From UBA1413 sp037447215 (GTDB taxonomy: Bacteria > Bacteroidota > Bacteroidia > Bacteroidales > Prolixibacteraceae), in contig JBBIHB010000015.1 of the NCBI GenBank assembly GCA_037447215.1, forward strand, positions 1 to 64,000: a stretch of DNA of 64,000 bases, given 5' to 3'. This document shows, one piece after another, positions 35,773 to 45,619 of this stretch. A program made the translations under genes and the position numbers. The notes under the pieces were generated by a model. The model searched no databases and had not been told where the DNA came from. It saw only the letters and a list, made by a program, of their open reading frames with translations. The first letter of the stretch is position 1, and each line of letters begins with the position of its first letter.

Positions 35773-35873
35773 TTGACACAGACTTCATAAAGAATGCGAA
35801 AAAACATTTTAGCTGCCAATTATCAATTAAATGGTTATTAAAAATACTTAAATTGCGCGCCTTTGAACCGAAA

Positions 35874-38003
35874 ATGAACAAAAATTATAACCGTATGAGA
35901 ATCATTTGTTTATTGTCATTGTTGATTACAATAAGTTATGCATGCACAAAATCCCCCCGTATAAATTATCCTGAAACCAGGAAAGACAATGTTGTTGACA
36001 CTTATTTTGGGACTGGAGTCGAAGACCCGTATCGCTGGCTCGAAGATGATAATTCGGATGAGACTTCCCATTGGGTGAAAGCCCAGAATGAAGTTACATT
36101 TGCATACCTCAACCAACTTCCAGGCAGGGAAGAAATCAACAGCCGCCTTACTGAACTGATGGATTACCCGAGGGTATCGGCACCTTCAAAAATTGGAGGC
36201 AAATATTTCTTCTCGAAAAACGATGGGCTGCAAAACCAAAGTGTGATCTATATGTCAGATACACTGGAAGGCGAAGCAGAAGTCCTGCTTGATCCGAATA
36301 AGTTGTCGGAAGATGGGACTATTTCGCTGGCAGGGACCGAAATTACCCCCGATGCAAAATATTTGATTTACCGCATTTCACGTTCGGGTTCCGACTGGAA
36401 TGAAATCTATGTAATGGATATTGAAACCAGGCAACTGCTCCCGGATGTAATAAAATGGGTAAAATTTGCCGGCACAGCATGGTATGACGGAGGATTTTTT
36501 TACAGTGCCTATCCCGAACCAAAAACTGGCAGCGCCCTATCGGGGAGTAATGAGAACCATATCGTCAGGTACCATAAGTTAGGGGATAATACTGATTCCG
36601 ATCTTGTGATTTTTGCAAGCCCCGATGCTCCCCGTCAAACCAACAGGGCCTTTGTAACCGACGACAGGCGATTCCTACTTCTTGCAGCGAGCCGTGGAAC
36701 TTCAGGGAATGCCCTGTTTTTCAGGGAACTTTCAAAAAAGGATAATAATTTTATACCTATCATGGAGTCGTATGAATGGGATTTCAGCGTAATCGACAAT
36801 GTAGATGATCATTTGTTTATCCTGACCAATTACAAAGCCCCCAGGTACCGTATAATCAAGGTTGATACCAGGCAACCCGCTGAAGAAAACTGGATCGAAA
36901 TAATTCCTGAAAAAGATGATGTACTCCGTTCGGCAAACCTGGTCGGAGGAAAGATTTCGGCAACCTATATGAAAAATGCTTACAGCCAGGTTGAAATTTA
37001 TGATTTCGACGGAGGTTTTGAATATGCACTCGAATTGCCCGGAATTGGAACAACAGGTGGATTATCGGGGAAAAAAGATGACAATGAAGCATTTTACAGT
37101 TTCAGCTCATTCAACACCCCAGGTGAAATATACCGCTTCGATATGGAAACCCGTGAAAGGAAGCTACATTACCGGCCCGAAGTCAAATTCAATCCCGACG
37201 ATTTTCAGGTGGATCAGGTTTGGTACGCCGGTAAAGACGGAACGCGCGTTCCAATGTTCCTGTTCTATAAAAAAGGTATAAAACGTAACGGGAATAATCC
37301 CACCCTTCTTTATGGTTATGGCGGATTCAATATATCGCAAACCCCCGGATTTTCGGTCCAGCGATTATTTTTTATTGAAAGGGGTGGCATTCTGGCAGTT
37401 GCCAACATACGTGGCGGTGGCGAATTTGGCAAAGAATGGCATGAAGCAGGTACCAAACTTAAAAAACAAAATGTTTTTGATGATTTTATTGCTGCTGCCG
37501 AATTTCTGATAAGTGAAAAATATACATCATCCCGGAGACTGGCTATCCAGGGAGGTTCAAATGGAGGGTTACTTGTTGGTGCTGTTGCCAACCAACGCCC
37601 CGAATTGTTCAGGGTAGCGTTACCGGCAGTGGGTGTTATGGATATGCTCCGTTACAATAAATTCACCATCGGATGGGCATGGGCTGGTGATTTTGGCACC
37701 AGTGAAGAAAGCGAGGAGATGTTCAGATATCTTCTCTCTTATTCACCCTACCATAACATAAGAAACGCTGCATATCCGGCCACTTTGGTTACCACTGCCG
37801 ATCATGACGACAGGGTAGTACCGGCACACTCTTTCAAGTACATAGCAAGGTTACAGGAGATGAACACCGGGAAACTTCCTGTCCTTATTCGGATCGAAAC
37901 CAAAGCAGGACATGGAGCCGGCAAACCTACCGCTAAAATTATTGAAGAGCAAACTGATGTCTGGGCATTTACTATGTTTCATCTTGGGATGACAAAGAAA
38001 TAA
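35874..38003 (+). CDS. S9 family prolyl oligopeptidase, lipoprotein
   Basis: About 709 residues. I used ATG 35874 (MNKNYNRMRII); a longer frame begins only at a TTG. The N-terminus is a lipoprotein signal (CLLSLLITISYAC). A seven-bladed propeller region (residues about 65-430) precedes an alpha/beta hydrolase domain with the catalytic Ser in GGSNGGLLVG, Asp in DHDDRVVP and His in AGHGAG. It cleaves after proline in oligopeptides in the periplasm or outer membrane face. It is followed without gap by the nucleoside kinase. Confidence 0.95.
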   Translation: MNKNYNRMRIICLLSLLITISYACTKSPRINYPETRKDNVVDTYFGTGVEDPYRWLEDDNSDETSHWVKAQNEVTFAYLNQLPGREEINSRLTELMDYPRVSAPSKIGGKYFFSKNDGLQNQSVIYMSDTLEGEAEVLLDPNKLSEDGTISLAGTEITPDAKYLIYRISRSGSDWNEIYVMDIETRQLLPDVIKWVKFAGTAWYDGGFFYSAYPEPKTGSALSGSNENHIVRYHKLGDNTDSDLVIFASPDAPRQTNRAFVTDDRRFLLLAASRGTSGNALFFRELSKKDNNFIPIMESYEWDFSVIDNVDDHLFILTNYKAPRYRIIKVDTRQPAEENWIEIIPEKDDVLRSANLVGGKISATYMKNAYSQVEIYDFDGGFEYALELPGIGTTGGLSGKKDDNEAFYSFSSFNTPGEIYRFDMETRERKLHYRPEVKFNPDDFQVDQVWYAGKDGTRVPMFLFYKKGIKRNGNNPTLLYGYGGFNISQTPGFSVQRLFFIERGGILAVANIRGGGEFGKEWHEAGTKLKKQNVFDDFIAAAEFLISEKYTSSRRLAIQGGSNGGLLVGAVANQRPELFRVALPAVGVMDMLRYNKFTIGWAWAGDFGTSEESEEMFRYLLSYSPYHNIRNAAYPATLVTTADHDDRVVPAHSFKYIARLQEMNTGKLPVLIRIETKAGHGAGKPTAKIIEEQTDVWAFTMFHLGMTKK

Positions 38004-38638
38004 TGGAATTACGGTTTTTGGTTATTGAAGGAAACATAGGGGCAGGCAAAACAACCCTGGCTACCCGCCTGAGCGAAGAGTTCAATGCCAAGCTGGTCAT
38101 GGAACAGTTCGCCGATAATCCTTTCCTGCCTAAGTTTTACGCAGACAAAGAGCGCTATTCATTCCCACTCGAGCTTTCATTTCTGGCCGACCGTTACAAC
38201 CAGATCAAAAAGGAGATGCTTCATCGCGATCTCTTCCATAACCTGATTATATCAGATTATTATTTTACCAAATCAGCGATTTTTGCCCGAAATACCCTAC
38301 AGAATGATGAATACAGGCTTTTCAGGCGTCTTTTCAATATTGTATTTGAATCGCTTCCCAAACCCGACCTTTATGTATATCTTCATGCCGATGTTAAGAA
38401 CCTCTTAAAAAATATCGAAAAAAGGGGAAGGGAGTATGAAAAGCTAATTGATGCTCATTACCTGGAAACCATACAACAGGGATATTTTGAATATCTCAAA
38501 CAAATTACTCAGTTTCCTGTGGTAATCATTGATACAAATGGAATAGATTTTGTGGAAAACAAATCCGATTTTGAGCTAATAAAAAATCAAATCTTTAACA
38601 AAAATTTTAAATCAGGCTTAAATCGAATTATTCTTTAA
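38003..38638 (+). CDS. Deoxynucleoside kinase
   Basis: A protein of 211 residues that phosphorylates deoxynucleosides for salvage. The P-loop is EGNIGAGKTTLA (residues 9-20), followed by EQFADNPFLPKFY, the DRY-like LADRYNQIKKEM, ISDYYFTKSAIFA, and the lid-region KRGREYEKLIDAHYLE. Its ATG overlaps the last base of the peptidase stop (TAATG), so the two are cotranscribed and probably coupled. Substrate specificity (dA/dG or dC/dT) cannot be told. Confidence 0.88.
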   Translation: MELRFLVIEGNIGAGKTTLATRLSEEFNAKLVMEQFADNPFLPKFYADKERYSFPLELSFLADRYNQIKKEMLHRDLFHNLIISDYYFTKSAIFARNTLQNDEYRLFRRLFNIVFESLPKPDLYVYLHADVKNLLKNIEKRGREYEKLIDAHYLETIQQGYFEYLKQITQFPVVIIDTNGIDFVENKSDFELIKNQIFNKNFKSGLNRIIL

Positions 38639-38678
38639 TCAATTTATATTATATTTTTTTAAATTTTTAATAAGTGTA

Positions 38679-38686
38679 TATTTTTG
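38679..38686 (+). promoter_or_regulatory. Bacteroidota -7 box TATTTTTG before TPR lipoprotein gene
   Basis: An exact TAnnTTTG match within an AT-rich gap, 44 bp before the ATG at 38731, giving a leader of about 37 nt. No clear -33 element. Confidence 0.5.
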
Positions 38687-38730
38687 TAAACTGTTGAAAC
38701 AAAATTAAAATCAAATAATTTAAGCGTGCT

Positions 38731-40482
38731 ATGACTACAAAATTGAGAACTTTAGGTGTATTTGTCCTGGCCATTTTCCTCTTTTCGGGATGTGCAGGGC
38801 TAAAAAAGATGAAGAAAAATGCCAACCAGATTCAGTTTAAGGTTACCCCGGAGGTTTTGGAAACCCATGCCGGCAAAGTTGACCTTGCAATTGACGGGCG
38901 TTTTCCGGCTAAGTATTTTAACAAAAAGGCAACCCTGGTAGCTACACCGGTACTGAAATATGCAGGTGGTGAAACAACATTCTCGCCAGTAACTGTGCAG
39001 GGCGAAAGGGTTCAAGGAAACAACAGGGTGATTTCCTTCTCAAATGGCGGTAATTTTTCGTACAAAGATGTGACCAGCTTTACCGATGCCATGCGCCAGT
39101 CTGACATTGAAGTGAGGATGACAGCTACCCGTAAGGCGCAGCGTCTTGATTTCGACCCTGTTGTAATCGGGAAAGGTGTGCTCGCAACAAGTACAATGGT
39201 TGCCAATGTGCCCAAAGCAATCCTGGGCGTGCGCCGAGAGGCCAACAATACCGGCAAATACGATCCTTACATTGATCCGTTCCAGAGGATTGTTCCTGAC
39301 GAAATGCTTGCCGATATTTATTACCTGATCAACCGTGCTGAAGTCCGTAAGGAAGAGATTTCGAAGGATGATATTCAGCAACTGATCCAATATACCATTG
39401 CCGCGCATGAAAATGAACGGAAAGACCTTAAAGGTGTTCAGGTTTCGGCTTATGCATCGCCCGATGGCGCTCTCGATTTCAACACCCAGCTTTCTGCCCA
39501 ACGTGAACGCACATCTTCGGGATTCCTTGCAGGAGAATTGAAAAAAGCCGGTGTAACCGTCGATCTGAAAACCCGTTATACCCCCGAAGATTGGGAAGGG
39601 TTCAAGGAAAAAGTACAGGCATCAAATATCCAGGATAAAGAACTCATTATCCGTGTTCTTTCGATGTACACCGATCCTGAAGTCCGCGAACGCGAAATAA
39701 GAAACCTTTCAGCCGCATTTACCCAGCTTGCTGATGATATCCTGCCTCAGCTCCGCCGTGCCAAATTGCTCACTACTGTTGACCTGATCGGAAAAACCGA
39801 TGAGGAAATCCTGGCGCTTGCCGAGTCAAACCCTTCGGCACTCAACCCGGCTGAACTTTTATATGCTGCAACCCTTGTTGATGATCTTGACAGGAAAATT
39901 AAAATATACAACTCATTCCAGACTGTATATCCAAAAGACTGGAGGGGACCGAACAATGCAGGGTACGTGCTTGTACTTCAGATGAAATATACCGATGCAA
40001 AACCATTGTTCGAAAAAGCTGAAAGGCTGAAAACCGATGAGCCGATCATCAAGAACAATCTGGGAGCTGTAGCCCTGGTCGAAGGCAATTTACAGAAAGC
40101 TGAAGAACTATTTGGAGCAGCTTCGGGTGCTGGTAACGAAGTGAACTACAATTTAGGGCTCGTCAGCCTGAAAAAAGGTGATTATAACAGGGCAAACCAG
40201 TATTTCCGCAATTTTGCCGATCCGAATACCGCCCTTGCAAAAATCCTTACCGGCGACAATAACGGAGCTTTAAAAGACCTCGAAGGATTTGAGCGCCCAA
40301 ACTGCTTTATGAAAGAATACCTGATTGCTGTTGTTGGTGCACGCACAGCACGTGAAAGCCTGCTGTTTGATCATCTGAAAAAAGCAGTTGAGTACAATCC
40401 AGCCATGAAAGAAAGGGCAAAAACCGACCTGGAATTTGCCAAATATTTCGACAATGCCCAATTTAAGTCGATAGTGCAATAA
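38731..40482 (+). CDS. TPR-containing lipoprotein with divergent OmpA-like domain
   Basis: A protein of 583 residues. A lipoprotein signal (GVFVLAIFLFSGC) leads to a beta-rich region (residues about 35-150). Residues about 230-275 (GVQVSAYASPDGALDFNTQLSAQRERTSSGFLAGELKKAGV) look like the core of an OmpA peptidoglycan-binding domain. The C-terminal half has TPR units (GPNNAGYVLVLQMKYTDAKPLFEKAERL, IIKNNLGAVALVEGNLQKAEELFGAA, NYNLGLVSLKKGDYNRANQYF). Such periplasmic scaffold lipoproteins occur in Bacteroidota, but I cannot name a function. It stands alone between a promoter and a terminator. Confidence 0.75.
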   Translation: MTTKLRTLGVFVLAIFLFSGCAGLKKMKKNANQIQFKVTPEVLETHAGKVDLAIDGRFPAKYFNKKATLVATPVLKYAGGETTFSPVTVQGERVQGNNRVISFSNGGNFSYKDVTSFTDAMRQSDIEVRMTATRKAQRLDFDPVVIGKGVLATSTMVANVPKAILGVRREANNTGKYDPYIDPFQRIVPDEMLADIYYLINRAEVRKEEISKDDIQQLIQYTIAAHENERKDLKGVQVSAYASPDGALDFNTQLSAQRERTSSGFLAGELKKAGVTVDLKTRYTPEDWEGFKEKVQASNIQDKELIIRVLSMYTDPEVREREIRNLSAAFTQLADDILPQLRRAKLLTTVDLIGKTDEEILALAESNPSALNPAELLYAATLVDDLDRKIKIYNSFQTVYPKDWRGPNNAGYVLVLQMKYTDAKPLFEKAERLKTDEPIIKNNLGAVALVEGNLQKAEELFGAASGAGNEVNYNLGLVSLKKGDYNRANQYFRNFADPNTALAKILTGDNNGALKDLEGFERPNCFMKEYLIAVVGARTARESLLFDHLKKAVEYNPAMKERAKTDLEFAKYFDNAQFKSIVQ

Positions 40483-40510
40483 CGTAAAGTACACCTCGAT
40501 AATTCGAAAA

Positions 40511-40543
40511 GAGGCTGCCTTTTCAGGTCCAGCCTCTTTTTTA
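40511..40543 (+). terminator. Rho-independent terminator after TPR lipoprotein
   Basis: A 7-bp GC-rich stem (gaggctg / cagcctc, extended by flanking AAAA/TTTT pairs) with a loop of about 12 nt and TTTTTT after it. Confidence 0.85.
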
Positions 40544-40636
40544 TTGCTCAAATGTGATAAACCTTCTTTATTATCCCACTAAAAAAACGTATTTTTTCAG
40601 AATTGTTTTTGATTCAGAAATCTAATCGTTTTAATT

Positions 40637-42016
40637 ATGAGTATTATAGAAAAATACATTGATGAAAACAAGGATCGGTTCCTTGATGAGTTGTTCGGAT
40701 TAATCAGGATTCCTTCCATAAGTTCGTTGAAAGACCATAAACCCGATATGCACCTTGCAGCGGAATATTGGAAAAAGTTGTTGCTCGATGCCGGAGCGGA
40801 TAAAGCCGAAATTTTTGAAACACCGGGCAATCCGGTTACCTACGGAGAAAAAATTATTGACCCGTCGTTGCCCACTGTCCTCGTTTACGGCCATATGGAT
40901 GTTATGCCAGTTGACCCGATCGAAAAGTGGACTACACCTCCTTTTGAGCCTGAAATCCGCGATGGGAAAATTTTTGCCCGGGGCGCCGATGATGATAAGG
41001 GACAAGGCATGATGCACGCTAAAGCTTTTGAGTTGATGGTGAAGACAGGTACCCTTCCATGTAATGTAAAATTTATGATTGAAGGTGAAGAGGAGATTGG
41101 ATCACCCAACCTTGGAAAATGGTGTGAGGAACATAAGGAAATGTTGAAATCGGATATAATCCTGGTATCCGACACATCGATGATAGCCCCGGATAAACCA
41201 AGCATCACCACAGGGCTGAGAGGCCTTGCCTATTGGCAAGTTGAAGTTACAGGGCCGGTGCGCGATCTGCATTCCGGTTTATTTGGCGGTGCAGTAGCCA
41301 ACCCAATCAATGTATTAAGTAAACTGATTGCTCAAATGGTTGACGACAAGGGCAGGATTACCATCCCTGGTTTTTACGACGATGTCCATGAAGTTTCGGC
41401 TGAAGAGAGGGCATTACTTGCACAAGCTCCTTTTGATGAAGAAGCATACAAAAAAGCGCTCGATGTGCAGGAACTTTCAGGTGAAGAAGGTTATTCAAAC
41501 ATGGAGAGGACAGGCATCCGACCATCATTCGATGTTTGTGGTATATGGGGTGGATATACAGGCGAAGGTGCCAAAACGGTCCTTCCTTCAAAGGCATTTG
41601 CCAAAATCTCGACCCGTTTGGTTCCCAATCAAGAGCACAGAAAAATTGAAAAACTTTTTAAAGATTATTTCGAATCCATTGCACCCAAAACCGTAAAGGT
41701 TGAAGTGACATACCTTCATGGAGGACAGGGATATGTTTGTCCTATTGATTTACCGGCATACCGTGCCGCCGAAAAAGCCTATCAGGATGTTTATGGCAAG
41801 CGTCCTGTACCTGTTCGTTCAGGGGGTAGTATCCCTATCATTTCTACATTCGAACAGGTATTAGGTGTAAAATCGGTGTTGATGGGCTTTGGCCTCGAAT
41901 CGGATGCCATTCATTCGCCAAACGAAAATTATCCTCTTGAACAATTTTATAGTGGCATACGTACCATTCCTCTTTTTTACAGGTACTTCGCCGAGATTAT
42001 GACAAATAAGGCATAA
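40637..42016 (+). CDS. M20 family dipeptidase
   Basis: A protein of 459 residues. Metal ligands fit the M20 peptidases: VLVYGHMDVMPVDP (His and Asp), ARGADDDKGQGMMHAKAFE (Asp), IEGEEEIGSPN (Glu-Glu pair), VSDTSMI and AIHSPNENY (His). The dimerisation domain is inserted at residues about 195-350. It probably hydrolyses dipeptides in the cytoplasm, as no signal peptide is present. It is preceded by the TPR lipoprotein terminator and followed by its own. Confidence 0.93.
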   Translation: MSIIEKYIDENKDRFLDELFGLIRIPSISSLKDHKPDMHLAAEYWKKLLLDAGADKAEIFETPGNPVTYGEKIIDPSLPTVLVYGHMDVMPVDPIEKWTTPPFEPEIRDGKIFARGADDDKGQGMMHAKAFELMVKTGTLPCNVKFMIEGEEEIGSPNLGKWCEEHKEMLKSDIILVSDTSMIAPDKPSITTGLRGLAYWQVEVTGPVRDLHSGLFGGAVANPINVLSKLIAQMVDDKGRITIPGFYDDVHEVSAEERALLAQAPFDEEAYKKALDVQELSGEEGYSNMERTGIRPSFDVCGIWGGYTGEGAKTVLPSKAFAKISTRLVPNQEHRKIEKLFKDYFESIAPKTVKVEVTYLHGGQGYVCPIDLPAYRAAEKAYQDVYGKRPVPVRSGGSIPIISTFEQVLGVKSVLMGFGLESDAIHSPNENYPLEQFYSGIRTIPLFYRYFAEIMTNKA

Positions 42017-42028
42017 TGAATACCAGGG

Positions 42029-42059
42029 AACCGGCATAAACCAATGCCGGTTTTTTTTA
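42029..42059 (+). terminator. Rho-independent terminator after M20 dipeptidase
   Basis: A 7-bp stem (ccggcat / atgccgg, extended by flanking AA/TT pairs) with a 6-nt loop, followed by TTTTTTTT. It lies just after the dipeptidase stop and 20 bp before the ceramidase-like gene. Confidence 0.85.
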
Positions 42060-42077
42060 TCCTGAATAACACCCTGT

Positions 42078-43612
42078 ATGACAAAATTTTTAAGAATTAC
42101 TTTGCGGATACTGATAGCAATTATCCTGGCCACAATCCTGCTGGTCAAATATACGACAAGAGACAGGAATCCTGGGTATAAGCCCGACAAGACGATAATA
42201 AATAATAATCCGGGTCAAATTAGTGCTGGATTTGCTGCAGTATCAATAACCCCCGAAATTGTGGATACATGGAACGATGTGGATGGGAATGCCCGGTACG
42301 AGCCGAAGAAAGGTGATACTTTCAACGACATCAATGGAAATGGCAGGTTCGATGCTTATTGGCTTGCCGGGTTCCAGAACCGACGGGCTGCCAATGGCGT
42401 GAACGACAGCATATGGGCCAGGACAGTGGTCATTGACGATGGTACATCGCGGATTGCCCTGGTTTCGCTCGATGCCATAGGCATTTTTCACGATCATGTA
42501 ATTGAAATAAGGAAAAGGCTGGAAAAGGAACTTAACATCGACTATTGTATGATTGCTGCTACCCATGTTCATGAAACCCCTGATTTATTGGGAATCTGGG
42601 GACCTTCGGTTTTTAAAAGCGGTGTAAATAATGAATACCTTGAGATGGTCATAACCCGAACCGTCATATCGGTCAGCGAAGCAGTAAAAAATCTTGAACC
42701 TGTAACATTGCACTTTTCCATGAATGAAAGCGATGCATTGCCGCTGGTTACCGATACCCGAAAACCATTTGTACACGATCCGGGTATTTATATAATTGAA
42801 GCAAAAAAGGAAGATGGAAGCACAAAAGGCACATTGGTTTCGTGGGCAAATCATCCTGAAACCCTATGGAACAAAAATCTTTTTATCACTTCTGATTTTC
42901 CCCATTTTTTCAGGAAAAGAATTGAAGAAGCAACCGGGGGTATGTGTGTATATTTCAACGGGGCAATTGGAGGGCTAATTACCACCCANNNNNNNNNNNN
43001 NNNNNNNNNNNNNNNNNNNNNNNNNNNNNNNNNNNNNNNNNNNNNNNNNNNNNNNNNNNNNNNNNNNNNNNNNNNNNNNNNNNNNTTAATGCAATGCAGA
43101 ATGCCATAGATTCATTACGAACAGGGAATCTATCAATAGCTGTTAAAACATTCACGCTTCCTATGGAAAACAGGCTTTTCAGAATTGCTGCGACCATTGG
43201 TGTGCTCGACAGGGGCATAAAAGTATGGTGGAAAGTTAGGACCGAAATTGCAGCAATAACTATAGGCCCGGCTTCGTTTCTTACCATCCCCGGCGAAATT
43301 TATCCCGAAATTGTAAACGGCGGGATTGAAGCCCCTGAAGGCCAGGACTTCAATATTTTACCGGTTGAAGTTCCTCCTTTGCGCGATCTGATGCCAGGTA
43401 AATTTAAGTTTGTTATTGGTATGGCCAATGATGAACTGGGATATTTTATCCCCAAAAGCCAATGGGATAATAAAGAACCCTGGTTGTATGGTTCCGGAAA
43501 AGAAACATACGGCGAAATCAACTCGCTCGGTCCTGAAACAGCACTGCATATCCACCGGTTTGCCGTGGATGTACTTAGCCAGTTAAAGTTACAATCAGTA
43601 ATTAAACGATAA
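42078..43612 (+). CDS. Neutral/alkaline ceramidase-like hydrolase, interrupted by N gap
   Basis: The N-terminal part (42078-42988, about 303 residues) has a membrane anchor, then SAGFAAVSITPEIVDTWNDVDGN, an inserted EF-hand-like Ca loop (NDINGNGRFD), and the family motifs AATHVHETPD, VSWANHPETLWNKN and CVYFNGAIGG. After 97 N, the C-terminal part continues in another frame (from 43088) with ASFLTIPGEIYPEIVNGG, DLMPGKFKFVIGMANDELGYFIP. These are neutral/alkaline non-lysosomal ceramidase features (PF04734). A true gap length of 2 modulo 3, and not 97, would restore one frame, so the frame change is most likely a scaffolding artefact. The activity and substrate are not certain. Confidence 0.7.
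42989..43085. other. Assembly gap (97 N)
   Basis: A run of 97 undetermined bases inside the ceramidase-like gene. The length is probably a scaffolding estimate. Any reading through it is unreliable. Confidence 0.99.
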
Positions 43613-43620
43613 TAAAACAA

Positions 43621-44100
43621 TTACTTTCCAAAGATAAAATGCAGTATGAGCACAAGAATAATAACCACAATAAAAAACAGGAACAGCCCCATTTTTAGCA
43701 TTTTATTGTTTTTCCTGAGTTTTTTAAATGCCATGATTTTGTTTATCCTGTCAACCAGTTTGTCCATGGCTGCCTCATCTTTGATCACATAATCAAAAGC
43801 TCCGTGCTTCATGGTTTTGATGGTTACTTCCATGCTTTCCTGCCCCGATAAAAAGATAAACTCAGCATCAGGGAATTTCACTTTCAACTTCTTCAGGACA
43901 TCAATCCCATTCATTCCCTCCAAAAAATAATCCTGAATTACAATATCAGGTTTCTGCACCAAAAGGTTTACAATACACTCCTCGCCCGATAGAAATGGAA
44001 TAACATTTTTAAAACCATTGTTATTGAGATGTTTAACAACAAGGTTGTTGTACAGTTTATTGTCTTCGATGACAAAAATTACCGGTTCTGCTTCTTTCAT
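43621..44100 (-). CDS. Receiver-domain response regulator with C-terminal membrane anchor
   Basis: A protein of 159 residues. A complete receiver domain (VIEDNKLYNN, acceptor Asp in IVIQDYFLEGMNG, FLSGQES, YVIKDEAA with the conserved Lys) is followed by a basic linker (AFKKLRKNNKML) and a single C-terminal hydrophobic helix MGLFLFFIVVIILVLILHFIFG. This would make a tail-anchored receiver facing the cytoplasm, which is unusual. It is the last gene of the signalling operon, 46 bp after cheB, and converges with the ceramidase-like gene. Confidence 0.85.
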   Translation of the reverse strand: MKEAEPVIFVIEDNKLYNNLVVKHLNNNGFKNVIPFLSGEECIVNLLVQKPDIVIQDYFLEGMNGIDVLKKLKVKFPDAEFIFLSGQESMEVTIKTMKHGAFDYVIKDEAAMDKLVDRINKIMAFKKLRKNNKMLKMGLFLFFIVVIILVLILHFIFGK

Positions 44101-44146
44101 AATTCCGATTGTTTTTATTCTTTCAATTTACAAACATATTAACAAG

Positions 44147-44725
44147 TTACAACTTGCAGTGCTGATTGCCTATGAGTCCAACAATTTTTTCGGCAATATT
44201 TTCAAGGGGAAGGATACTGTCGGGTTTAAAAAGGTTTATGGCAGACTGCGGCATAATCCTGGAAACAGCAGTTGTAGGGTCCTGCACAATGGTGAACCCG
44301 CCATTTTGTGAAATAGTTTTAAGCCCAAGTGCGCCATCCTGGTTTGCACCTGTAAGTAAAACCCCAATTACACCGGGTCCCTGAGACCAGGCAGCACTTT
44401 GAAACATAACATCAATTGATGGCCTCGAATAGTTCACTTTCTCATCCAATGAAAGGGTAATGCTTTGATCATTTTCAACCAACAAGTGATAATCGGGGGG
44501 AGCAAAATAAACCGATTGCTTCTTTAATTTCATTTTATCGGCAGCCTCCCGTATAAAAAACCTTGACTCCCGATTTAACCGACCTATAAAATGAGATATG
44601 GAATGCTGGCCAATATGAAGGGTAACTATAACAGGAACCATATTTTCGGGTGGAAGATTGAACAAGAGTGTCCTTATTGCATCTAATCCCCCAAACGAAG
44701 CTCCTATTGCTATCAGTTTAATCAT
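44147..44725 (-). CDS. CheB-type protein-glutamate methylesterase, catalytic domain only
   Basis: A protein of 192 residues, a CheB methylesterase without the N-terminal receiver. The active Ser is in IGASFGGLDAI, His in TLHIGQHSISHF, and Asp in LLTGANQDGALGLK. In chemotaxis CheB removes methyl groups from receptor glutamates. The start touches the cheR stop (44726), so it is in the same operon. Without its own receiver its activity must be set by another route, perhaps by the receiver proteins of the operon. Confidence 0.92.
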   Translation of the reverse strand: MIKLIAIGASFGGLDAIRTLLFNLPPENMVPVIVTLHIGQHSISHFIGRLNRESRFFIREAADKMKLKKQSVYFAPPDYHLLVENDQSITLSLDEKVNYSRPSIDVMFQSAAWSQGPGVIGVLLTGANQDGALGLKTISQNGGFTIVQDPTTAVSRIMPQSAINLFKPDSILPLENIAEKIVGLIGNQHCKL

Positions 44726-45619
44726 TCAATACACAATTTTCTTTTTATAAATCCTGTTATGCCTGTCGAGTGTGATAAACCCCGGCTTCTTTCCAGAAAA
44801 ACTCAAAGTCTCTTTTGTACCAAGGCATAAGACCCCACCATTTACAAGGCTGTTACTGAATAGTTCGATGGCCTTTTCCTGAAGGCTTGTATTAAAATAT
44901 ATCAGAACATTCCGGCAAAAAATAAGGTGAACTTCGGCAAAAACCCGATCGGTAGCCAGGTTGTGATCAGCAAATACAATTCTTTTAACCAGCGAGCTGT
45001 CAAATTTTATTGATCCGTATTTTGCTGTATAGTAATCTGATAGTTCATACTTTCCACCAGCATGTTTATAATTTACCGTAAATCCATCGATATAGTCTTT
45101 GGGGAAAATGCCTTGCCGGGCAGTTTCGAGTACTTTTTTGTTAAAATCAGTGGCATAAATTTGTGTGCGGTTTAATAGATTCTCTTCCTTTAGCAGTATG
45201 GCAAGCGAATAAGCCTCCTCCCCAGTGGCACAGCCTGCATTCCAGACCTTAATGAATGGATACGTGGATAAAATGGGTATAACTTTTTGTCTGAGGGAGA
45301 GGAAAAATTGTGGATCCCGGAATATCTCAGTAACATTGATAGAAAAATCCTGCAACAAAATGGAAAACGCATCGGGAGAATTCATTATTTTCTCATGAAG
45401 TTCGGCCACTTTTGTTAAACCCTCCCTGAGCATCCTGAAATAAATCCTACGCAGCAGATGCGATCGGCGATAATTCCGGAAATCATATCCATACTTCTGA
45501 TATACTGATTCGAGGAATGCCGAAACTTCAGTTTCCTGTCCATGTAGATTTTGAATCCCAGCATCGATCTGAAGGTTATTATTCTTCACTGTTCCGGGCA
45601 ATGTTTGAGAAAAGTTCAT
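44726..45619 (-). CDS. CheR-type protein-glutamate methyltransferase
   Basis: About 297 residues from ATG 45619; other in-frame starts exist at 45628 and 45658, and the choice is uncertain because the region overlaps the upstream kinase stop at 45579. The CheR N-terminal helical domain (FLESVYQKYGYDFRNYRRSHLLRRI) precedes the SAM-binding domain with KVWNAGCATGEEAYSLAILL, IYATDFNKKVLETA and LIFCRNVLIYF. It would methylate glutamates of a receptor or another coiled-coil protein. No chemoreceptor gene is in the window. Confidence 0.9.
   Translation of the reverse strand: MNFSQTLPGTVKNNNLQIDAGIQNLHGQETEVSAFLESVYQKYGYDFRNYRRSHLLRRIYFRMLREGLTKVAELHEKIMNSPDAFSILLQDFSINVTEIFRDPQFFLSLRQKVIPILSTYPFIKVWNAGCATGEEAYSLAILLKEENLLNRTQIYATDFNKKVLETARQGIFPKDYIDGFTVNYKHAGGKYELSDYYTAKYGSIKFDSSLVKRIVFADHNLATDRVFAEVHLIFCRNVLIYFNTSLQEKAIELFSNSLVNGGVLCLGTKETLSFSGKKPGFITLDRHNRIYKKKIVY

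Noticed and set aside
42979..43287. Minus-strand frame spanning the N gap
   Set aside because: It crosses undetermined bases and lies antisense to the ceramidase-like gene.
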